From Thalassotalea sp. Sam97 (GTDB taxonomy: Bacteria; Pseudomonadota; Gammaproteobacteria; Enterobacterales; Alteromonadaceae), in the NCBI RefSeq assembly GCF_041379765.1, contig NZ_CP166919.1, positions 2,356,001-2,420,000 on the forward strand: a DNA stretch of 64,000 nucleotides, in the 5' to 3' direction. How positions within the stretch are numbered: position 1 is the first letter of the stretch; each line of letters starts with the position of its first letter. Under the pieces are notes generated by a model, which was not told the origin of the DNA, did no database searches, and saw nothing but the letters and a program-made list of their open reading frames with translations. The translations under genes and the position numbers were made by a program. This document shows, piece after piece, positions 1 through 9,056 of the stretch.

Positions 1-334
1 ACGAAGCGATAAGGCTGGTTAAAACAAACACAGCAATCACATTGCCATTATGAACCAAGGCAACCGGCTCTTGTTGCCAGCCAATATAGGCACCAATCAA
101 AGATAGCAACACACTAAACGGCAAAACATAGCGCAAAGTTTGTTTTACATTATCTTTGTCTATGCAAAAAAACACCAATAACGGCAAACTAATAACCAAG
201 GTGACCAAGGCAACAAGCCAAGCTGGCTCAGTACTAGGCCACACCTTTAATTCAACAGCACGGTACAACAAGGTAAGTAATACCCCTTGTACTGTTGCCA
301 ATATCAGCACCACACCTTTTGGAAACTGCCCCAC
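1..334 (-). CDS. N-terminal part of a multi-pass membrane protein (possibly DUF4153 family)
   Basis: An open frame reads off the left edge on the minus strand. The visible residues give at least three hydrophobic segments (around VVLILATVQGVLLTLLY, LVALVTLVISLPLLVFF and LPFSVLLSLIGAYIGW), so it is an inner-membrane protein. I chose the GTG at 334 because GGAG lies seven bases upstream. The frame stays open further up, and a TTG at 373 would add the residues LDVNHDTNQWSNK, but without a ribosome site. The N-terminal pattern (PKG, hydrophobic run, LLYRAVE) resembles DUF4153 proteins of Alteromonadales. That is recall, not a search, and the C-terminus is outside the window. Confidence 0.5.
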   Translation of the reverse strand, partial: MGQFPKGVVLILATVQGVLLTLLYRAVELKVWPSTEPAWLVALVTLVISLPLLVFFCIDKDNVKQTLRYVLPFSVLLSLIGAYIGWQQEPVALVHNGNVIAVFVLTSLIAS

Positions 335-546
335 CTTGTTACTCCATTGATTTGTATCATGATTTACATCCAATTTAAGGCAAGTAGAAAATATCGCAAG
401 CGAATTTTTATACAGCGCATACGCGATTTTGGTTTCATCTTATACACTGTAAGTAAGCAGTCATTAACCGCTGTTTTTGGTAATAGACTCAGGACACGCA
501 CGTTGCATACACCGCAAGTGACGAAAAATAACAGAGGCCATGTTTG

Positions 547-3500
547 ATGAGTAATGCAGCAAATAATAATGACCAAGGTGATTTTGCCTTTGCATCATTG
601 CAGAGCATTCGCAATCGATTGCTTGATTTAACCGGTCGTAATCGCTTGCTTAATTTTCGTCACGGCCGAGGTGGCTATGTCCGTTTGATTGATGCCAGTC
701 CTGATCAATTAGCCACACAGTTACTCGATGGTGACGCCTTTACCTTTACAGCCATCGCAGAGCCAAGCAGAGAGGAATTAATAAGAGACGACTACATCGA
801 CATTGATAGTGATGGTCAAGAGTTGATATTAAAGCCCTCGCCTAGCGCCAAAGAGTGGGCCGACATCAACGGCATCAATAGCAATTTCGATTTGCTCGAT
901 ACGTCGCTAAACCAAGCAACCTTAGCGGGTCAGAAACCGCCCTCCAAGCACGGTGATACAACCATACAATCACTACTGTTTGCTAATGCGTTAGAGGGGC
1001 AATTACGACGTATTCGTAGCAAAGCGAATGCCGCCATAGAAGAAACCGGTGCCAACATTTTGTACTTGGCCTTTGGTTTTTTGCAATGGTTTGAAGACGA
1101 CACTCACAGCAAGGCTAAACTGGCACCACTATATTTAATCCCGGTAAAAATAACCAAAGCGTCACTTAACAAAACGCTTGGTGTATACAACTATACGATT
1201 GAATACACCGGTGAAGAGCTGATGACCAACCTGTCACTAAGGGAAAAATTAAAGATAGATTTTCACTTACAATTGCCAGAGCTCAATGATGATATGTTGC
1301 CAGAGCAATATTGGCAGATCATTGAACAAAAACTATTACCACATAAATCAACGTGGCAATTAAAGGGGTATTGCACCCTAGGTATGTTCGATTTTAGCAA
1401 GTTATTGATGTACTTAGATCTTGCCCCTGAGCGCTGGCCACAAGGCGATTCGGGTATCCAAAACCATCCCATCATACAATCGTTTTTTGGCAAACAACAC
1501 GCGTCTCATGAGCAGTCTTCTCAGGCGAGCACTCACGGTTTTTCAAGTGAGCACTTGCTTGATGAAATTGACAACATTCACCAGCAATATCCGTTGATTT
1601 ACGATGCAGACAGCTCACAACACAGTGCGCTCATTGATGCTCTGCAAGGGAAGAACTTAGTCATAGAAGGCCCCCCTGGTACCGGTAAATCACAATCTAT
1701 TACCAATTTAATTGCCGCTGCCATGGCGCGCGGAAAAAAAGTCTTGTTTGTTGCCGAAAAAATGGCGGCGTTGCAAGTGGTAAAAAAACGTCTTAGCAAA
1801 GCCGGACTTGGAGATTTTTGCTTAGAGCTACACAGCCACAAAACCCATAAAAAGCAAGTTTATGAAAATATTGCGCAGCGCTTGCAGCAACAAAGCAACT
1901 ACCAATATCCCGATACCATCGATTTACATATAACTCTCTACGAACAGCAAAAGCGGCAGCTTAACCGCTACGCATCGCTTATTAATAGTCCTTGGCAACA
2001 AACAGGGAAAACCATTCAGCAAATATTAATGGCGGCGACCAAGTATCGCCTGCAATTTCCTGATATTGACATTGCTACACTCAAAGCGAATAACATCATC
2101 AGTACGAATATTACCGCTATCAGCATGCAGCAAGCCAGTGACGCCCTGCGCCGTTATATCGATGTTCATAAAGAAATATCCCAGCAACTAGGTAAACAAG
2201 CGTCATTAACCGAACACCCATGGTATGGTGTGACCAATAGCCAGTTACAGCTGTTAGACAGCGATGGTGTTTGCAGCTTATTAGCCGACTGGACCTCAGC
2301 GACACATCAGCTCCTCACCACTGTTCAACGCTTGCATCAGCATATCAACGCACAAAGCGAAAAAGGTGACACGGCTCTGACCATCTCTTTGTCAAGCATC
2401 GACATATTAATTGCCGATGCCGATCTGCTGACAAGCATACGACAAGGTCTAACAGATAAAGTCGACACCAGCGCTTTAACACGGTTAACCACGCAACATG
2501 CCGACACCTTGCACGCTCACATTGACACCTATCAACAACATCAAACCGAATGTAATGCATTACTACGGGTCTTTAACGCCGGTGTGTTTGCAGATGACAG
2601 CACGCGACAACAATTAAAACATGCTGTTGATGAGTTAGCCCAGCACCTTAATTCATCGCTGACGCTCAGTGATTGTGCAAGCAGTATCGAGAATTTAGCT
2701 GCCCTACCGACATTGACTCAGCAGCTGATTAACGACTTTAGCACCTTGGCACAACATGCACCTGAGCTTAGTACCTACCAAGCGAGCAACATCGGCGATT
2801 TACACACCCTGCATCACTATATCAGGTTAATTTCTGAGTTAGATAATACCTTATTAAGTCGTCGCCACTCGTTATTTGATAACGACCAATTAGATAACGA
2901 TTTACCAATACTTAAACAGCATCTTGAAAACCTTGTGCAATTACGACAACAGCTAGCCCCTCTGTTCAAACTCGACGCATTGCCACCGGCCACAGAGCTT
3001 GACCAACTTAACCGTACCATCAGTGATGCGGGCTTTTTCCGCTGGTTCAGCAGCAAATGGCGTCAAGCAAAAGCAACATTATTGTCGTTAGCGACAAACG
3101 ACAAGCCTTATAAAGAATTAGCATCTGCGCTGGCGTCATTACAGCGTTATCAAACAGAGCTTGAAGCTCTAAACAATACCCATCGTTACAGCGAACTTTT
3201 GCAACATGAATATCAAGGCATCAACACCCGCATCGACGACATTATTACCATAAGGGCTTGGTATAAGAGGGTGCGCTCGGCCTTTGGCATTGGCTTTGGC
3301 CATGATGTCGCTCTTGCCAGCTCGCTGTTTGGTTTAGATACTGACATTGCCAAGGGCATTAAGTATTTGGCTGAGCAAAGTACAATGTCGACCATGAACA
3401 AGTTAATTAGCACCTGGCAAGAGGTAATGACAAGCTTTGATCGCACCATAACAAGCCAGATAGAAAACGATTTAACGGATAACCATGTGACGCTTACATG

Positions 3501-6087
3501 CCAAACGTTAAGCAATCATTTATCGTTAGTTCTATCATTACTAAACACCTCATCGTCACATATCGATCAAACAAGCCTAGACCATTCCCTAAGCGAGATC
3601 AGCTCGCTAAGCAAACGCGTTGCCAATTTACATACCACACAGCAATCGTTTATCGCGCAAAACATTGTCGCACAGATGTTTAATGAGTCACTTAAACTGA
3701 CACTAAGGGACGATTGCAGCGAGCAACTAACCATAATAACCAGCACGCTATCGTTATATCGGCAAATAACAACTCTGCAAAACCAAGCGCTTCGCCACTA
3801 TGTATTGCATCACATCAGTGAACCTACGTTGCAAACACTGATAGATGTAAACAAAGACATTGAGCAAGCGTATCGACAATACCGGCAGCAACAACAAAGC
3901 TTTGTCGATGAGGTTAAGCTCGATATTCAGGCATGGCAGCAGCATCACGTTGATTTACCATCACTATTACAACGCAACCAACGCGCCTTACTGCAACCTC
4001 GTTGGCTAGGTCCGTGGCTCGATTTTTTGCGCCTAAAAGAAAGCCTGCACGCGCACGGCCTTGACCGACTGCTAAAAGCGTGTGATCAAGGTGACATCAC
4101 CTTAGCGCACTTAGTCCCGTTATATCTGTACAGTATTTACGATACTCTCGCTCATGACATTATGCTCAACACGCCTGAGCTTGCGCAATTTTCAGGAGCC
4201 GAGCATAACGCGATCATCAAGCAATTTTGCGACATTGATGACCGCCTAAAACCGTTACAACAACAAAAAGTCGCCTATCAAATCGCCGAAAATGGTATCC
4301 GTGCAACACACACAGGGATTGCCACTGGTAAGGTCGCTAACTACAGCGAAATGGGGCTAATAAACCATGAAATAAATAAAAAAACACGGCATGTCCCGAT
4401 AAGACAATTACTCAAACGTGCTGGTAAATCGCTACTCGCCTTAAAGCCATGCTTTATGATGGGCCCACATTCCGTTGCCAAATATCTGCGTCCAGGCGAT
4501 ATCGAGTTTGATATTATCGTCATGGATGAGGCGTCACAAATAAAGCCAGAAGATGCATTAGGCACCATCGCCAGAGGTAAACAAGTCGTGGTCGTTGGCG
4601 ATCCCAAGCAACTGCCTCCTACCAGTTTTTTTGACCGAGCCATAGATAATGACGATGACGAGCTGACCGCCATCGAATTGTCTGAAAGTATTCTCGATGT
4701 GTCGTTACCCATGTTTTATGCCCGTCGTCTGCGCTGGCATTATCGCTCGCGTCACGAGAGCCTCATCGCATTTTCTAATCAACAGTTTTACGACGACAAT
4801 TTAGTGGTATTTCCATCGCCTGCAAGCAACAGCGATGAATTTGGTGTGAAATTTACCTATATAAAAAATGGTCGTTTTGTTAAACAAAAAAATATTGAAG
4901 AAGCCAAAGTTATCGCCCACGCCGTGCGTAATCATTTATTACATCATGCCAATGAATCTTTAGGTGTGGTCGCAATGAGTGTTAAACAGCAAGAGCAAAT
5001 CGATAACGCCATTGAAGCGTTAGCCAAAAGCGATGAGCAATTCGCCAATGCCTTAGTGACGAACGAGCAAAGCGAAGAGCCGTTGTTTGTTAAAAATCTT
5101 GAAAACGTCCAAGGTGATGAGCGTGACGTGATTTATATTTCATTTACCTACGGGCCTGCCGAGGTTGGTGCTAGTACCATGGCACAACGCTTTGGTCCGA
5201 TAAACTCCAGTACGGGGGGACGACGCTTAAACGTATTGTTTACCCGCTCCAAAAAACGCATGCATGCCTTTAGCTCGATGACAGCCAACCATGTTGTTGT
5301 AAAAGACTCATCAAGTCAGGGCGTGCGTGCACTGCAGCAATTTTTGCAATTTGCACAAAGTGGGCAACTTGCGACAAAAGCCATCAACACCAGTGATAGC
5401 ACCAGTGACTTTACCAGCGCGCTTAGTACGACCTTAAAAGGTAACGGATTTAACTGCACCGCCAATGTTGGTGTTGCCGGTTACTTTATCAATGTTGCCG
5501 TACAAGCAAGTAACCAACCTGGACATTACTTAATGGGGGTTGAAACCGATGGAAAAGCGTATTACGACGCTAAATCAGCACGAGATAGAGACAGGCTACT
5601 ACCCGCCGCACCACGTCGGTTAGGTTGGCATTTAACCCGAATATGGTCCCCCGACTGGTATAAAAACCCACAAGCGCAAATTAACCCCATAGTGGAAACT
5701 CTAACCGCTCTCGACAACGAACTAAAAAAACAAACCGAAGTAACAGGCAACATCGAGGAAACAACAGAAATAGAGCAGGCGTTGCAACGAGAGCAACAAC
5801 AAGCTGAAGAAATAAAAGATATCAGCGATTCCAAACAGACACTTAATGAAAAGCTTATTGCTTTTGAGCAGTATTTAATTACCACTCACAGCGATCCCGT
5901 CCCTAAAGCCAACCGCCTATTACGCCCTGCGATGATCGCTGCCTTATGTCAGTTTAAACCGACCTCAGAAAGTGATTACGTTGAGCTCATCCCCGACTTT
6001 TTACGCAGTGCAACGGCAAAAGCACACCAGCAGTATCTGCCCCAAGTGCTCGCCATTATTGCTGAAGATGAGCATGATAGCAGCTAA
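547..6087 (+). CDS. Giant DUF4011 / SF1 helicase / Vsr-like nuclease protein
   Basis: A protein of about 1846 residues. The N-terminal 230 residues match the DUF4011 pattern (LLDLTGRNRLLNFRHGRGG near the start). A Walker A motif, GPPGTGKS, lies at about 375-382. A long helical region of roughly 900 residues separates it from Walker B (VMDEAS, Asp1327-Glu1328) and the SF1 motif GDPKQLPP near 1351, so the ATPase core is split by a large insertion, as in the COG1112 class. Near 1665 comes ETDGKAYYDAKSARDRDRL followed by GWHLTRIWSPDWY, the signature of Vsr/MTES_1575-type nucleases. A charged C-terminal region follows. Start: ATG 547 or the TTG at 544, both behind GAGG. No partner gene is adjacent. 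The family occurs in anti-phage islands, so a nucleic-acid defence or repair role is inferred. Confidence 0.85.
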   Translation: MSNAANNNDQGDFAFASLQSIRNRLLDLTGRNRLLNFRHGRGGYVRLIDASPDQLATQLLDGDAFTFTAIAEPSREELIRDDYIDIDSDGQELILKPSPSAKEWADINGINSNFDLLDTSLNQATLAGQKPPSKHGDTTIQSLLFANALEGQLRRIRSKANAAIEETGANILYLAFGFLQWFEDDTHSKAKLAPLYLIPVKITKASLNKTLGVYNYTIEYTGEELMTNLSLREKLKIDFHLQLPELNDDMLPEQYWQIIEQKLLPHKSTWQLKGYCTLGMFDFSKLLMYLDLAPERWPQGDSGIQNHPIIQSFFGKQHASHEQSSQASTHGFSSEHLLDEIDNIHQQYPLIYDADSSQHSALIDALQGKNLVIEGPPGTGKSQSITNLIAAAMARGKKVLFVAEKMAALQVVKKRLSKAGLGDFCLELHSHKTHKKQVYENIAQRLQQQSNYQYPDTIDLHITLYEQQKRQLNRYASLINSPWQQTGKTIQQILMAATKYRLQFPDIDIATLKANNIISTNITAISMQQASDALRRYIDVHKEISQQLGKQASLTEHPWYGVTNSQLQLLDSDGVCSLLADWTSATHQLLTTVQRLHQHINAQSEKGDTALTISLSSIDILIADADLLTSIRQGLTDKVDTSALTRLTTQHADTLHAHIDTYQQHQTECNALLRVFNAGVFADDSTRQQLKHAVDELAQHLNSSLTLSDCASSIENLAALPTLTQQLINDFSTLAQHAPELSTYQASNIGDLHTLHHYIRLISELDNTLLSRRHSLFDNDQLDNDLPILKQHLENLVQLRQQLAPLFKLDALPPATELDQLNRTISDAGFFRWFSSKWRQAKATLLSLATNDKPYKELASALASLQRYQTELEALNNTHRYSELLQHEYQGINTRIDDIITIRAWYKRVRSAFGIGFGHDVALASSLFGLDTDIAKGIKYLAEQSTMSTMNKLISTWQEVMTSFDRTITSQIENDLTDNHVTLTCQTLSNHLSLVLSLLNTSSSHIDQTSLDHSLSEISSLSKRVANLHTTQQSFIAQNIVAQMFNESLKLTLRDDCSEQLTIITSTLSLYRQITTLQNQALRHYVLHHISEPTLQTLIDVNKDIEQAYRQYRQQQQSFVDEVKLDIQAWQQHHVDLPSLLQRNQRALLQPRWLGPWLDFLRLKESLHAHGLDRLLKACDQGDITLAHLVPLYLYSIYDTLAHDIMLNTPELAQFSGAEHNAIIKQFCDIDDRLKPLQQQKVAYQIAENGIRATHTGIATGKVANYSEMGLINHEINKKTRHVPIRQLLKRAGKSLLALKPCFMMGPHSVAKYLRPGDIEFDIIVMDEASQIKPEDALGTIARGKQVVVVGDPKQLPPTSFFDRAIDNDDDELTAIELSESILDVSLPMFYARRLRWHYRSRHESLIAFSNQQFYDDNLVVFPSPASNSDEFGVKFTYIKNGRFVKQKNIEEAKVIAHAVRNHLLHHANESLGVVAMSVKQQEQIDNAIEALAKSDEQFANALVTNEQSEEPLFVKNLENVQGDERDVIYISFTYGPAEVGASTMAQRFGPINSSTGGRRLNVLFTRSKKRMHAFSSMTANHVVVKDSSSQGVRALQQFLQFAQSGQLATKAINTSDSTSDFTSALSTTLKGNGFNCTANVGVAGYFINVAVQASNQPGHYLMGVETDGKAYYDAKSARDRDRLLPAAPRRLGWHLTRIWSPDWYKNPQAQINPIVETLTALDNELKKQTEVTGNIEETTEIEQALQREQQQAEEIKDISDSKQTLNEKLIAFEQYLITTHSDPVPKANRLLRPAMIAALCQFKPTSESDYVELIPDFLRSATAKAHQQYLPQVLAIIAEDEHDSS

Positions 6088-6190
6088 ACACTTTAAATTT
6101 CTATCAAGCTTCTCTCGAATAGCATATAGCCTGAATTAGGTTTACCATCGGCTTACTAGTTAATCTAATAAGTCGGCGAATATCATAAAA

Positions 6191-6988
6191 CTATTGCTCA
6201 AAACCCAAGAGCTTTGACATTTCATCAGCTGTAGCTTTTATGTTTACTTTTGCGGATTCTGCGTCAATTATCTGGGAGTCACCTAAAGACCCTATAAATG
6301 GCACAACTAATGCTGCTGCGATTTGTCCGGTGTCGTCATAAATTGGATAACCCACATCTGTGACCCCTAAGGTTTGAGCACTCACTATACTTTCAAAGCC
6401 TTGCTCTTGTACTCGCTCTAATATCGTTTTTAGTTCTTTTTTATTAGGCTTAGGGTGATTTTTAGGAACCCTATTTAGCATTACTTCCCTTTTCTCGTCA
6501 TCTGAAAAAGCGAGTAGCAAGTGACCAGAACAGGTGTTTACTAATGGAGCTTCGGCACCTAATCTAACGCTAAAAATTCGTGCTGAAGGGGAGTCTTGCT
6601 GTACCACAACATGGCCTTTCCCTTCATAATATATAACAAGATGACAAGATTGCTCTATTGCATATGATAGTTTTCGCATCAATGGATTTGCGAGAGATGT
6701 TAACCTTTTGATTGGTGGAAATCGGTTGGCTAAATTGAACATTCTAAGTGTCAGGCGATACTTATCACTATCTTTAGACGTTTCAATATAACCGCGTTGC
6801 TCAAGTACAGCTAACATTCTAAATAATTCACCTACCGACTTATTTAGTCGAGATGTAATTTCGGCAATATTAAGGCCGTCAACCTCACTAGATAGCAACT
6901 CTAATAGGTCTAATCCTTTTTCTAATGCTGGGGCTGAGTATTGCTTCTTTTTAACTCCAGCTTCCTTGCCTTTTGTATCTTCAGTCAT
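6191..6988 (-). CDS. IclR-family transcriptional regulator, likely of the fucose cluster
   Basis: 265 residues. A basic N-terminal tail is followed by a winged helix-turn-helix at about 20-85 (ALEKGLDLLELLSS, then NIAEITSRLNKSVGELFRML) and an IclR effector domain at about 95-260 (LVNTCSGHLLLAF; VTDVGYPIYDDTGQIAAALVVP). This is the usual length and order for IclR proteins, which bind short palindromes as dimers and respond to a small-molecule ligand. It lies at the outer end of the L-fucose genes on the strand of the transporter genes, so fucose or an intermediate is the likely effector (inferred). Candidate binding sites are the AT palindromes in the divergent region at 11817-12202. Confidence 0.88.
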   Translation of the reverse strand: MTEDTKGKEAGVKKKQYSAPALEKGLDLLELLSSEVDGLNIAEITSRLNKSVGELFRMLAVLEQRGYIETSKDSDKYRLTLRMFNLANRFPPIKRLTSLANPLMRKLSYAIEQSCHLVIYYEGKGHVVVQQDSPSARIFSVRLGAEAPLVNTCSGHLLLAFSDDEKREVMLNRVPKNHPKPNKKELKTILERVQEQGFESIVSAQTLGVTDVGYPIYDDTGQIAAALVVPFIGSLGDSQIIDAESAKVNIKATADEMSKLLGFEQ

Positions 6989-7136
6989 TTAAACGGCCTT
7001 TTCAACGTAAGTTATATCATTAATGTTCAATGCTCTGGAAGCATTATATAAGATGTCATTAAACCAAGTAATACATTTTATATATGAATTAAAAATTTCA
7101 CCTACAAACCGAACATTAATGTATGTAAAACAGAGT

Positions 7137-7478
7137 TTAATGTTCATCCAATGAAAAAATCTTTACTATAGGCTTCCACTTTTCAGCACTATTTTCAATA
7201 CTTTCTATTAGTTGAAAGTTTTCCATTAACCTTTCCCATTCCTGTACTTTTGGATTGTTGATATCTTGACTCGATTTTTTTTCAAAGCAAAAAGATTCGT
7301 CTACATCTAACACCATTATCAATTGAGTATTCGTACGATGTATTGTCATATTAACAATGCCTGAGCTTTTGATGCTATTTATAACCTCTGGCCATACATT
7401 TCCAGGCTTATGGTACTCTTCATATAAATCAATTAATTTAGGATTATCTTTTAACTCCATAGTTAAGCAGTGCAACAT
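7137..7478 (-). CDS. L-fucose/L-rhamnose mutarotase (RhaM/DUF718 family)
   Basis: 113 residues from ATG 7478, which follows GGAGG. A GTG at 7493 would add five residues and overlap the upstream stop. The family interconverts alpha and beta anomers of 6-deoxy-L-hexoses. Visible family features are LYEEYHKPGNVWPEV near residue 20, an aromatic/acidic strand MVLDVDESF, and the C-terminal WERLMENF region. The gene follows the permease immediately on the same strand and is probably co-transcribed with it. With an L-fucose pathway across the divergent promoter, L-fucose is the more likely substrate than rhamnose; family resemblance alone does not separate the two. Confidence 0.82.
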   Translation of the reverse strand: MLHCLTMELKDNPKLIDLYEEYHKPGNVWPEVINSIKSSGIVNMTIHRTNTQLIMVLDVDESFCFEKKSSQDINNPKVQEWERLMENFQLIESIENSAEKWKPIVKIFSLDEH

Positions 7479-7489
7479 ATTACCTCCAT

Positions 7490-8896
7490 TCACTTAGAAC
7501 GATGAACATAGTTGACCCTATAACCAAACACAGCAATCACAAAAAAGCTGAATAAAGGAATTAAGAAGGATGTTTGAACTGAAGGTATAGAGTTGATAAA
7601 TGGCGAAGAATCAATCAAGTACGCTTGGAGTGGTGGCATCAATGCCCCACCGACAATAGCCATCACTAAACCAGCCGATGCCAAACTAGCATCTGCCTTC
7701 ATACCTTGTAAGGAAATACCATAAATTGTCGGAAACATTAAGGACATACAACCTGATACAGCAATCAAACAATACAAGCCAAACTCACCTCCTACAAATA
7801 TAACGCCTAGCAATAAAAGTCCAGCTAAAGCTGCTAACAACATTAATAGGTGTCCTGCTTTAATGAAACCGAGAAGGAAGGTACAAACAAACCTGCTAAT
7901 CAAAAATATACTCATAGCAATTATGTTATAGTTTTGAGCCTCTGCTGATGTTAAACCGACAATTGTCATACCGTAATGAATGATAAACGTCCAGCACATG
8001 ATTTGTGCACCAACATAAAATGCTTGAGCCATAACTCCTTCGATATAAGTTTTGTTTTTAAGCAACCTTGTAAATGTATCTTTTAATTCGTGTCGAGTAA
8101 AAGGATGGTCATGGTTTATCGTTTTTGGTAGCTTGATAAATAAAAATATACAAAATAAAACAGCAACAACAATTGATATGATTAAATAAGGAGTTCTAAT
8201 AGTGATAAGGTCTGCTAATTGCATCGCTTGATGTTTAGTCGGTTCATCCAATGCAAACTTAGCCAAAGCTTCAGAAAGTTTACCATCAACAACTGAAGGT
8301 AATAAATTCTCATACTCGGGGTTTGAAGCCTTTTCTGTGGCTCTAAATTCTTCGACTTTTAACTTATTAAGAATTAATGTCGACGCGATTAACATCCCGG
8401 TTAAAGAGCCTATCGGATTAAATGCTTGCGCGAGATTTAGCCGCTTCGTTGCTGTCTCTGTTGGCCCCATAGATAAAATATATGGGTTTGCGGTTGTTTC
8501 TAACATTGCTAATCCGCATGTTAGAATGCATAAAGCGACTAAAAAATAATTAAACTCCATATATATACTGGCGGGTACAAATAGAAACGCGCCTGTTGAG
8601 TACAATGCTAATCCTAATAATACCCCCGATTTATATGAGTAATTACGAATAAATATCGCAGCAGGAATGGCCATCACACCATACCCCAAGTAAAACGCAA
8701 ATTGCACTAAACTACTTTGAGCATTTGATATTAAAAAAACGTCTTTAAATGCCTTAACTAGTGGGTTAGTGATATCATTAGCCAACCCCCATAATGGAAA
8801 TAACGATGCAACCAAAATAAATGGAATTATCATATCTCGTTGTAACACAGGTATTGTTTTTGAGGCAATAATCCGTGGTAATACTTTCTCTGACAT
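7490..8896 (-). CDS. fucP: L-fucose permease (MFS, FucP type)
   Basis: 468 residues with about twelve hydrophobic segments, an MFS sugar:proton symporter of the FucP subfamily. Family-like stretches include ILVASLFPLWGLANDITNP in helix 1 (E. coli FucP also has a functionally important acidic residue here), LVQFAFYLGYGVMAIPA in helix 2 and ETTANPYI in helix 4. A hydrophilic loop of about 60 residues between the two six-helix halves (around EVDGKL to KHQAMQ) is slightly long. It would take free L-fucose from the periplasm into the cytoplasm. Its stop is eleven bases from the mutarotase ATG, indicating one transcription unit. Confidence 0.9.
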   Translation of the reverse strand: MSEKVLPRIIASKTIPVLQRDMIIPFILVASLFPLWGLANDITNPLVKAFKDVFLISNAQSSLVQFAFYLGYGVMAIPAAIFIRNYSYKSGVLLGLALYSTGAFLFVPASIYMEFNYFLVALCILTCGLAMLETTANPYILSMGPTETATKRLNLAQAFNPIGSLTGMLIASTLILNKLKVEEFRATEKASNPEYENLLPSVVDGKLSEALAKFALDEPTKHQAMQLADLITIRTPYLIISIVVAVLFCIFLFIKLPKTINHDHPFTRHELKDTFTRLLKNKTYIEGVMAQAFYVGAQIMCWTFIIHYGMTIVGLTSAEAQNYNIIAMSIFLISRFVCTFLLGFIKAGHLLMLLAALAGLLLLGVIFVGGEFGLYCLIAVSGCMSLMFPTIYGISLQGMKADASLASAGLVMAIVGGALMPPLQAYLIDSSPFINSIPSVQTSFLIPLFSFFVIAVFGYRVNYVHRSK

Positions 8897-9056
8897 AAAG
8901 TACTCGGCAAGTTTATATTAGTTTATGAATTATTATCAACCTTACTTAAGCTTAATAATTGTTTGGTTTGAACTACCATATAGGAAAGTCATCGGTATTG
9001 AAATAAACACCACCTAAAACAAAACTACAATGGCATTTATTTCAACTATTTATACA

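Noticed and set aside
156..350. 64-codon plus-strand frame at the left edge
   Set aside because: Antisense to the membrane-protein frame on the minus strand, low-complexity composition, no ribosome site.
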